A stretch of DNA of 64,000 nucleotides from contig OX291547.1 in NCBI GenBank assembly GCA_946406115.1, forward strand, positions 2,795,001-2,859,000, in the 5' to 3' direction. The stretch comes from Apoda limacodes. Taxonomy: Eukaryota > Arthropoda > Insecta > Lepidoptera > Limacodidae. The notes below the pieces were generated by a model. It did no database searches, was not told the DNA's origin, and worked only from the letters and a program-made list of their open reading frames with translations. Of this stretch, positions 47,026 to 59,000 are shown piece by piece (the stretch's first letter is position 1; each line of letters starts with the position of its first letter). A program made the position numbers and the translations under genes.

Positions 47026-50000
47026 CTGGAAAAAAATATTTTACTAGCTTCTGCGCCATGCCGCCTTGATTATAGAGAGAAAGTTTGTTATAACAAGCTA
47101 TAGCAGTAGTTTACATATATTTCATCCACATGGAATTCGGTCGGTTGGAAAAAGTAGTCTAATTAATGTTTCCTCCTCCGTCCCTTAAAAAATCAGCTCC
47201 AATAATATTAGTTGCTCCATCGTTCTCCCCTTTCCGCTACCGCCACCCCCGACCCCCCGTTGCATCCCTCGCCCGCGATATTGGCGCGCGTTCTGGCAAA
47301 AAAACAAACAACCTTCTAAGTTTATTATATTAGTATATGGATTGAAAACACAATCTTTAGACTAACACAAATGTTGATCATATAAATTTTTGTCTTGTGT
47401 GGGAATCGAACGTACGCCCTTCGATTCAGCATTTGGGTCATTACCGTCTGATATAATACAACTCGTAATTATACATATAGCTACATTACTTGACCTTCTC
47501 AGTCTGCATAAAAACTACCCAAGGTCACCACTGCCGCGCGCGCTCTTAATACTTTGCCCAAGGAGTATAACACCTGCCTCCTCCATACATAAGTAATGAT
47601 CACCTGAAGAACAGCATTTAGGACGCCCGAGGTGGTCACTTCAGGTTCTGGATACGTCAGCTCAGAAGCGAGCTCAAACCCGACACCCATGTAGCCACAC
47701 AAAAAGAAACTGGAAATGTACAAATAATTTAAGTAGGTGTTATTCTAACTAATACCAGAGTTACGTTAGGTAATGGTAAGAAGGAACCCTAAAGCCACAT
47801 CGCCTGCTCGTGTTTCGCCGAAACATTACACAAAAACATGTACACATTCACATTTTTTTTCACATCACTACACATTCTGGTTGTTAAATCTTTGTTTTTG
47901 TTAATGGAAACAATGTTTTTGCCTTTCACGCTCGACGGAAAACACCTAAACATTTACCCGTGGGAGGTAAGGGAGGCAGAGGGACGGGGCACAATCATTA
48001 ATTTCGTTCGTATATATGATCTGTGGTAATCAAATGACTTCTCCCTGTTGATACCAAATCTACTATTTCTAAAACTGAAAATACGTCTTCTACGTTTGAA
48101 GTCATTTTAACAGTAAATGTTTTTTAAAACATCAAACAACAATACCAAAGCGAGAGATAACATGTGCATCAAATAAAACATGTTTAGTTAAGATATTTTT
48201 GTGTAATGTTTCGGAAAAACACCAGCAGGAGACCCAGCTTTAGCAACTACCTAAAAGTTATCTGCAGTCATTTTAGAGCCCTCATCTAAAAGTTATTTGC
48301 AGTCATTGTAGAGCCCTCATCTAAAAGTTATCTGCAGTCATTGTAGAGCCCTCATCTAAAAGTTATTTGCAGTCATTGTAGAGCCCGCATCTCAAATGAT
48401 CTATTTCTAATTTATTAAGATTATTGCATAGTTATTGGAAGTAGGAGGTGAAACTGTTAAAGGAAAGCGAGATAAATGTCGTTTTTTTAACTGATCATAC
48501 ATTTTGTTTCGATACTATACTTATATGTCCAGCGGGAAAGCAGCTTTCAACTGTTTATGAGCCGGCTCGCAGCTCAGCTGAAATTTAACGAAAGGTGCTT
48601 TGTGATTCAGGTTGCGAGAGCGTGCACAATGTTTTTGCGAGAGCGTGCACAATGTTTTTGCGAGAGCGTGCACAATGTTTTTGCGAGAGCGTGCACAATG
48701 TTTTTGCGAGAGCGTGCACAATGTTTTTGCGAGAGCGTGCACAATGTTTTTGCGAGAGCGTGCACAATGTTTTTGCGAGAGCGTGCACAATGTTTTTGCG
48801 AGAGCGTGCACAATGTTTTTGCGAGAGCGTGCACAATGTTTTTGCGAGAGCGTGCACAATGTTTTTGCGAGAGCGTGCACAATGTTTTTGCGAGAGCGTG
48901 CACAATGTTTTTGCGAGAGCGTGCACAATGTTTTTGCGAGAGCGTGCACAATGTTTTTGCGAGAGCGTGCACAATGTTTTTGGCCGCTCGTTGGCTCACG
49001 TGTCGGCGGCATGCATTCGCCTACGACCCCGCCGCACACAGGTCGATTTTTTAAATACTATTTTTCTATTTCTATCATATTTACTGAACTTATAATTTTT
49101 TTATATTTTTTTTGACTAATTTCCTATGATAGTTGCACAGTTATCTGCATAGCAACTAATATAACTACGAAAATCATATTAAAATGATGTAACTTCACGA
49201 AATTATGTGAATTACCTATAAAAATTGAAACAAAAGACTGTGTGCAATGATTATTTTTATTTATCTCATCATACAAACTAATTTCTCACTTATTTTACTT
49301 TTTATTATATTAATGCACTTTTTATATTAACACTTGCTGATCAAACACCACGAAATTTTTTTTATAAGATTTTGAAAAACCACAGACCTAGGTATTCGGC
49401 TTGGGATTATGACTAAGAAATTTCACAGTGATTGATCAGTAAATATCGAAAACAAATGAGAAATTCGTTTGTATGAAGCCCGCTGCGAGGCGCCGTGAAG
49501 TGTATCCTCTTCAATTTTCATACGTTTTTGTTGAATTATCGAATTTACAGTCTCCTTCTCATTAATTATATTACTGCAAATTTCAAACGATTTGATGTCA
49601 GCTTGTCTGAATAATTGATGTGTCCAGTGCGATAAACAGATATTTTAGTTTATGCATTTTGAATACAAAGCAAAAAACTTTAAGAATAAGAATTTCACGA
49701 AGTAAAGTTGTTAAAAGAACTACTTTGTTGTATAACAAAAAGTGTTGAGGTATTTATTCCGTTTCTTTCTTATCCTAACCTGGCAAAACCGTATATTGGG
49801 CAACACTGCACAAAAGACAGAAAGAATTTTGGAGAATTCAGTACAAGTTTCTTGTTGCAGTGTTGCAAGTGTTGCAACCTGTTATATTAAATTTATATTC
49901 TTAGGTGGAAGGAAAGTTTTTGAAAATTTAGTTTGAGGTTGAGGTTTGCTGGTCAGGGTCCAAGGGTCCAAGCCTGAGCTTGAGAGCCCCGGTGCATTGC

Positions 50001-53000
50001 ACCGTCTAGCCCCCCGAAAGGTACGCCAATAATGGTAATACTTAGTTATTTAAGTGTTTTAATTAAAGTTAATAATAATATTTAAGTGACCACAAACGCA
50101 GCTATAATATGTTTATACATACATATGTTTAGTTTTGTTAAGATAAATGAATTTATTGAGATTGAAATTGTTAAGATAATGAATGAAATGAATTAATTAT
50201 TTGAAATTAATTCAATAGCAAAAGTTAAAAATAACGTTATTATTTAAAACCTTACACTTGTCTAAGGTTTACGTTCAGTTTACGTTTTTGTTAAACATAA
50301 ATTGTTGTTAAACATACATTTTTGAACATTTCTTAACTTTAACTTACAAAATAAACATTAAGTATGTCCGTAAATTTACGGGCTTAAAGAATTTTTGACG
50401 ATCCCAAACTCACAAGCCGCATTGAACCCTTAAGTGTGAGGAGAGACTGCCTCCCTGTGTGTTTTCTATAGCATGTATTATGAGATGTTTTCCAAAGAAT
50501 GTTCGAAATGATGCCCGCAGCTACTTTCTATCATAGCACCGCTCGCCATCGGCAGGGAATTCCTTCTCGTACCTTAGAACGTACACTCACACGTTTCACC
50601 TTAGAAGTTTTCAGAGAAACTTCCTCCCATGTGCATTAAGCTGCCACTAAGGTTTTCTCTAAGGACTTCAGTATGGAGTTCCTCAAGAAAGAATTTATTA
50701 GATTTTTGAAACGTCGGCAATGCGTGATTGATGCCCCAGGTAAGCGTCGATAGACTACGGTGACCACTTACCATGAGGCGGACCGTAATCTTGTCTGCCA
50801 CCTTAGTAGAATATATAAAAAACTCATAAGATTTGATTATAAATTATTAGTATTATAAATACAAATTATGAAATTAAGGATTTTTTCCTATATTTGCCAT
50901 GTAAGACATTACTTCGTGTGAAATTTCATGATTATATTTTTTTTTTGTTTTAATTTATTTGTGAATGCCAAGATATGCGACAAATATGGCCGTATTTTTT
51001 TATTGCGTTGACCTAGAAGCTTGATATTATTACAGCTTCAAGTGACCGTAGACCTTAGTATTTGATATTATTTTCAACTCGATACCTTCATGCTTTTCAG
51101 AGAAAAAGGGTCTTGACAGACAGACGGACAACAAAATGATCCTTTAAGGGTCCCTTTTTTCCTTTTGAGGTACGGAACTCTAAAAAATAACCATAGTAGT
51201 TTTAACCAACCAGTTATGAACGCATGAAACAATGGTATTTACCAACTTCATGTTTGCGTCAGCGATCAAAGACACTTTCTAAATAGTGGTCGATCGCAGC
51301 GAACGTTGTTTCGCCATGGTCCCTCGCTCACCCGCCGACTCGCGACCAGTTACAATATAGCCTATTTTACTTGCTGAACAAGTAGCTTTCTACAGATGAA
51401 AGAATTTTTTAAATCGGTTAAGTATTTATTAGTTTATTAATAAGAAACAAACAAAAAATCAAATCTTTTTTTTTGTTATAATATTAGTGCAGATCTTAGA
51501 AAGCCAAGGGTCAACACGTTTTGCATTTTCAATTTTCGTATGGTTTAAAATATACGTACCCCAGCATGGAGCTTGTCAAATATACGACTCCTATGTATCC
51601 ACAGTCCAGGGTAAAAGTGAATACCAACATGCTGGCAACACAAGCAACATACGCCGCGACAGCAGTCTCCTTGAACCTGTGACTCTTGTCCAGGATGTAC
51701 CCAAACAGCACTAACCCTATAAAGCCTGTCATTATCAGGACTAGGCCGATGCGACCCGCGTCTTCATTAGCATTCTGTAAAAAGTCTTAATTAAGGTAAT
51801 TTTTACCCGACTGCCAAGGCAGGGTTATGTTTTCGCGCGTATCTTGTATGCATGTATGTATGTATGTCTTTATGTACGTTTGTAAATTCCTTTATTACCT
51901 CGTATCTTACAAAGGGCTGGATAGATTGCGTGTTAAGATATCGTTAGATTTGTCCCAAAAACCCACATGTGTCCTTAGAAACATTTTTAATAAAAATGTC
52001 GGATTGTAAGCGCTAAATTGTAAGGTGTTAATATTTCTTTTTTACCAAACTTATCGAGTAGGGTAACCAAATTAAGATAATTAAAGGAGATTACAAAAAT
52101 ATATAAATCATGTGTTTAAATTGAATTAGGAAAAATAAATTGGGAATTAACTTAATGGTTGTATGTTTTACTTTTTAAAAGCGTTATAATCGGCCAAGTG
52201 TGTGTCGAACCTCGTATTACGTATTTTTACCCGGTATTTTATATTATGCAGCTGCTGGATTTTACCTCAGAATAAAATAGTCAAGTGCGAGTCTAAAAAA
52301 ACTACATACATAAAAAAACAAAAAATTAAAAGCTGTAAATAAAAATAAATTATTTAATAAATAAAAAATCCGACTACAAAGTAAAGTAAATAAGTGCACC
52401 TAAAACATACCAAATATTTAACTATAAGCTGGCGGGACTCATTTCAATGTAAGTACAAAATAGTGTACTCATTGCTCAAACTACTCGTATAGTAGTTACC
52501 TTACCTGCTAATAATAATATTGAAATTTTCACAAATTATGTATTTCTGTTGCTGTTATAACATTGATTGATTAAACAATTGATGTTTTATGTCGAAAAAG
52601 CAAAACTACATTTTTTTATTTAAATCAAAGTAGGTACCATTGTGATCTATGCTATTTTGCCATTTTATAGGGAGTTCATTGATTCCTTTGCTGAAAAAAT
52701 TGCGGGATCTTTGAAGGTGTCTTGGAGTGCTAAATCTGAATTGAATTTTTTCTGATTAAAAAATATCCAAATTCCGAAAAAAGTGGTAATCGGTTGGAGC
52801 AAGGCGCGGGGAGTATGGTGTGTGACGTAGACAATCCAATCCTGGCTATATAGTTTCGCCACCGTCTGTTGTGCAGGGTGTGGTCTAGTGTTGTCCTGAA
52901 GGAGCAGTAGGCTAGAGCGGTTGACCAATCTCGGCTGTTTAAGGCCTAGCTTTTCCATCATGGTTGAACGTTTGAACGTTTCTGATTATCGTAAAGGATC

Positions 53001-56000
53001 CATTTTTCATCACAAGTAATGATACGATTCAAAATCCCCTAGTTATTGTGACGGTTGAGTAACGTGACGCACCAGTCGACGCGTGTTTGTTAGTTTGCTT
53101 CACTTAGTTCATGCGGTACCCATTTTTCAAGCTTTTTCACTTTTCCAATTTGATTCAAATGATTCAAAATGGTTTTATCACTCACAACGAAGCCTGCAGC
53201 TAACTTTGACGTGGTTTGTGATGGATCTGATTCCACGATTACTATCAATTCGTCGTTGACAACTAGGGTCTCCGGCCGTCCACGAGGTTTGTTCTGGAGG
53301 TCAAAATTTCCAGAACGAAAGCGTTGGAACCAAAACCGTACTGTGTTTTCTTTTACAGTGACTTCTCCGTACACATCATTAATCCTTCGAGCTGTTTTTG
53401 CAGCGCTAGTGCCACGATAGAATTCGTATTCCAAAATAATGCGATATTTAATGTTTTCCATATTGAGCACAGAACGATGTCAAAGCAAAATTGAATTTAT
53501 TCAAACATTCGAAACACAAATAGAAAAGCTTAAAATAGAAATAAATTTGAATTCGGAATTCTTAACCAAACGCCGGATTTTTGAAAAAAGTGGCCTGTTC
53601 TTTAAAACATCGATTTCATATGTAAAGACCTAATATATTTAAGGGGGCTCCCATACAACAAACGTGATTTTTTTGCATGTTTTTGCTCGATATTGATAAC
53701 GGCAACAGGTAGACGCTTGAAATATTCACAGAATATTAATTTATATACTCACTTTAAAAATAAATTATTAAATTAAAATAAAACAAATATTTAATATTTA
53801 TCCCTTACAACAAACGTGATTTTTTTTGCCTTTTTTATAGATAATTCGCTAATAAAAACTAAAACAAAACGGTAAAAAGCTGTAGAGCGCAATAGTAAAG
53901 TTAAGAATTTGCCAAATTCGCATGTCTACCATTGTCTCCACACCATTACATTTAATTTCGGTACTACAGTGAGTTTGCGAATATGACTAGATTCGCAAGT
54001 TTAAAATAGAAAAAAAATAAATGTATTGTATATAATACTCAACGTAAAAGTAACGTATCTTACTTTCGTAAGTTGGCTAAAGGGTGATACTTCGAACTTG
54101 CAAATTCGCACTATAACGTGGTTACCTATCTGATGAACCTTTAAAGATAGAAATTCGCAAGATAGTCACAGTGTGTATAAGAATATTTAAAGCACTGTTA
54201 CACTAAAAACATGTTTTAGCGAAATTGGCAGATTCGCAAGTTTTCCTTGGACCTGACGATATAATGTACTTTTAAATTATGGAACAATTTTTCAAATAGG
54301 TATTGTGGTTTTGGAGATTACCTTTCACATATAAACAAACTAACGAATTCCGCTCTCTCTCTTTGTTGTATCTTAAGTGTATGGAGTAGAGATTTACCGT
54401 ATAATATTGAAGGATGATTTGATTCAGTACGGTAGTGATGACGTAGTAGATACCGACATTAAGTCCGTAAGAGAGGAGCAACAGCACATAGTTGCGATTG
54501 GTGAGAAGATTCTTCAGTGATTGCAGGAAGTTGGAGTCCAGGGTAGAGCTCAGGTCTGCGGCGGCTGACGGAGGAGTCGGCGGAGCCGCTTTGAACACTA
54601 TGGAAACAAAATATTTACTTATATTTATTTACTTATATGTTATGTTCAAATTAATGTAAAACTTGCAAAAAGGCAAATATGTTACGATTTTATTTTTCGT
54701 AGAACATAAACAATACTTACAAAACAGAAGGACAACGAACAAGACGGTGCTGAAGCCAGCTATTATATAGAACAGAAGCTGAAACTCTGCAGCCAGGTCA
54801 TCTATGGAATCTTGGGTGCGCACGATTATAGGAGAAAGCAGACAGCTGATTGCCATGCCAAGCTGCAAGAAACAATAACTGCTGAGTTAGAGAATCTCAA
54901 ATGTAACGTAGTAACAATAGCTCTTTGAGGATTTGCTGCGCGGACAGCGGAGGACCGGCGGTGCTTGTTGCTGTCATGCTCGGCGTAGACGCGGCGTGCT
55001 AGTTCGGCGGTCAGGGAGACCTGATGAAACGGCTGACCGCTGGCCGCCCGCAGGTTGAACGGGATCCCGAACCCAGGGATCACTTAATCTCCGCCCTGAG
55101 AGGCTGATCCGCCAGCCTGTGTAAAGTATCTGAAGTGGCAGTCGTGCCGGAGAAGGAGACCGGAATGGACCCGGCTACTACAACAGAGGGGGATCAGGGG
55201 CCCTTCCGCCCGCCGTGCCAGCAACCGTATCATCTGTGGCAGTCTTAGAACCGCACCTTTTGTCCTCTAAGCTGTCTGTGCAGTGAATCCTCATCCTAAG
55301 TCTTAGTAACTTTTTTTATATATTATGACCATGAGAACGAAAAAGAAAAGAGTTCGTACAGCGGCTACTCCATCCTCATATAATGTAGATTTTTGCAACA
55401 TCAGGGGTATCCACGCAAATCTTAACGCAGTCCACCACCATCTCGAAACTGCGCAGCCGACCATTCTTTTTCTAACAGAGACACAGATATCCTGCCCGGC
55501 CGACACTTCATACCTTCACTATCCTGGCTACAAACTCGAACACAATTTTATGAGTCGTGCCGGTGTATGTATGTTCGTCCGGGAGGATATCTGCTGTCGC
55601 CGCCTTCATAGCCTTGAAGACAGGGACCTGTCGATGCGAAGGTGCGCGTAGATTACAGCGGCCACACTCGTATCTATGCGTGCCTATACAGGTCTCATAG
55701 CGGTGACACGGACGTAACTCGACTCTTCACGCACCTGAGTTTGACGACTGACAAAGTTCTAGAGCAATATCCCACAGCAGAACTAGTTATTTTGGTAGAC
55801 TTTAACGCCCACCATCGCGAGTGGCTCAGTTCTCGAACCAATAACTATGTTGGGATATCTGCTCATGAATTTACTCTGACCTATGGATTCTCTCAGCTGG
55901 AACTTTCTCCAACGAGAATACCAGATATAGAGGAACATACGAGTCTCTTACTGGACCTTCTGCTTACTACTCGTCCGGACGGATACTCCGTCTAAGTGGA

Positions 56001-59000
56001 TGCGCCTCTTGGCTCCTCGAACCACTGTCTCGTTCGGACTCAAGTGTCATGCACACAACCCGATCCTTCTGGGCCAACTAATTAAACTCGAACATGAACG
56101 ATGAAGGCGCTGTACCACGTACTATACCGTGGTGCGGTAAGACCATGCCGGAAATCTCCATAACGCAGTGGTGCTTAAGCAGTGTGCTCCTGAGCTATGT
56201 CCTGTATTCACGCGCCTCTTCGCGCTTTCCTACCACACTAGGCAATGTCCGTCTTCATGGAAGACTGCGAATTTGCACCCGGTGCCCATAAAGGGCGATA
56301 GATCAGATCCATCGAATTACAGGCCTATCGCTATTACCTCTCTCCTCTCTAAGGTGATGGAGCGTGTGATCAACACACAGCTTCTAAGATACCTAGAAGT
56401 ACACGTTCTGGTCAGTGACCGTCACGGTCGCTAGACTGGTGACCTTCTAGGCAGTAGCCATTGAGAGTCAGGGGGAGGCATTGGCATGTAGCCTGGACAT
56501 AGCGAAGGCGTTCGATCGGGTCTGGCACCGCGGTCTTCTATCGAAGTTGCCATCTTACGGAGTGCCCGAGGGTTTGTGCAAATGGGTGGCTAGCTTTTTG
56601 TCCGGCAGACGCATACGAACCGTAGTTGACGGTAGTTGCTCTGATAGCATGGACATTAATGCTGGTGTCCCGCAAGGCTCTGTGTTGTGTCCTACGCTGT
56701 TTCTACTGCATATCAATGACATGTTGGACATCAACAACATACATTGCTATGCAGATGACAGTACTGGAGACGCTTTTTACACGGGTCGTGCAAACATCCC
56801 TCGTTCCGTTGTGGAGGAAAACCACGAAGGATTTGTGTCTCATATCGAGACCACACTGTCCAAGGTCTCTGACTGGGGACGGGTAAACTTGGTCCGATTC
56901 AACCCTACAAAGACACAGGTGTGCGCGTTCACCGCTTAGAAAACCCCATTCACTGTAGTCCCACAATTCCAGAACACTCTCTCTCTCTCTCTCCATCTCC
57001 TAGAGAATTGGGATCCTTGGTGTTGTCATCTCCAGCGCTGTTCAGTTCCGAGATCATTTACAAGATAAAGTGAAGCTGGCGTCCAAAAAACTTGGTGTAC
57101 TCAACAGAGCGAAGCAGTACTTCACGTTGGGGCAAAGGTTGTTACTTCACAAGTCGCAAGTTCGGCCCCATATGGAGTACTGCTGCCATCTCTGGACAGG
57201 TGCATGTCATAAGTTTGTCGACAATTAGTAGTTAACTTGTAAACGAACGGACTGACAAATATTATACTATACAATGTCAGTTCGGTTTTGGTTCCGGAAC
57301 TGAAAACATTTTCTAGTCTAACTCTAGTTTTCCTGGTCCAATCCTTACCAAATTTGATGGGACCATTCTGGAGGTAGCCCTTTCCATACAATTATGTTTC
57401 AAAAAGATAACACCCAGCTGAAAATTATTGCCAGATCTCGTTTGTAAGCCACTGGGTTTGGGGGTTTACGGCATCATTTACAAGATCCAAATAGTAAAGA
57501 AGATTATACAGAAAACCGAGGAAGTATTATGGGCCGTTGTGGACTATGAGAAAGTGGACTTAGGTCGCGATACGTTGAGATATTTGTATAATTCAGAAAG
57601 GATGACAGTTCAAGTACAGAACAGTCTAACAAGTAGTGCAGTTAGGTAAAATCCACTTCGAAAAAGACGCTCAGTCTTTATGGAGTCAGCACCGCTAGTG
57701 GACTGCACTGGGTTGATAATGAAATAGGTGAATAATGAACGAAGTAATCGCGCGGAAGCGGGCTAACACACTAACACAATATCATCAAATATTTACGATC
57801 TACCCCTCTACACGTGGGAGGTTAGACGAAAAGTTAGGCTGTTGGACGATCGTGTGATCTAAATTGATGCGGCGCACCAACATAACTAAACTTCGAAACA
57901 CTCACGAACTGCGTCTCCACACATGGGAGGTCTACCTATGTAATTACGTCATTGTTAAAGCTAAATGCATAAGAATTGGTATTTGGCCTTAAGGTAGAAC
58001 ATTAAAATTAAGGTACCTTTAACCGTTTTTAGAAAATCATCCCCTAGAAGGAAAACTAGGGGATGGAAATATTTTAAGTAGGTAAAACCACACACAGTAG
58101 AAAGTTTTTTTTTTTTCAAAGTCCACGAGGACGATCTTAACTCAAACGAAATAGGACTAGTTTAAAATTTCGCACTAGAAATTCAGTACGACGATGGGTG
58201 CAGAGAGTTTTGCGGCCCTCTGATGGTTCGGTCTTTATCATTTGAACCAACAATGACTTTAAGGGTTCTTCGTGCTTTGGAGAGCAGTGCTGGTCTGTTT
58301 ACAAATGACAACCTCTGCTAAGTAAGCTTAGTCAAGTCTACTAATGGGCGGCTTGAAAATTCTGACAGTCTAGTAGTCAGTTCTGCCAACCTGCGTGATG
58401 GAGTATGGCCCAAGTCTCCTTTCATTAGGGAGACTATGGCTGAGGCAAAAAAAATAACGTTTACATATAATGGCCCAGGCTACCTGAAATCCAAACACTC
58501 CAATGCTGCATGCTGTTGAGACCTGATTAGGGCCGAACCACATGGTTGCCACTCTGGGCGGCAAACTAAGCACGAACACCCCACAGACAGCAGCTACGGT
58601 CTGGCCTACGAAGCCCAGCCAGAACCGGTCCCGGGGCACGGAGAACACTTTGAGCCAGGCACCGAGGCACGTGCCAAGGGAACCGATGAGTGTTGCCACA
58701 CGCAGACCCTGTCACGGAAGAACTAGATGTTTTTATGGGTATAATGTAACTGTTTGCTTCTGTTATATGGAATTACAATATGATTAAGGAATCATCTGGG
58801 AAGGAACCTATATTACCTACATAATTAAGAAGATGCATGGGTCTTTCAGAATTCAGGAATTTTTTTTTTAACGTTATGTTCGGGTAGGTAAACAATATTC
58901 TTAGGAAATTTGTGACAAGAGATACTATTTAAATTGGAACTCACCACTTTATCAACAAGCCAGGTCGCAGGAAATATCAGCGGGATATAAGAAACCATGA

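Noticed and set aside
48614..48981. CRISPR-like array
   Set aside because: Units are contiguous with no spacers, in a eukaryotic intron; a plain minisatellite.
48521..49115. Six overlapping long open frames (129-172 codons)
   Set aside because: All are the 23-bp repeat read in different frames on both strands; no start context, splice support or domain.
55325..56939. Host gene for a reverse transcriptase-like protein
   Set aside because: Endonuclease and RT blocks with frameshifts and a deletion, and many related fragments in the window: a dead LINE.
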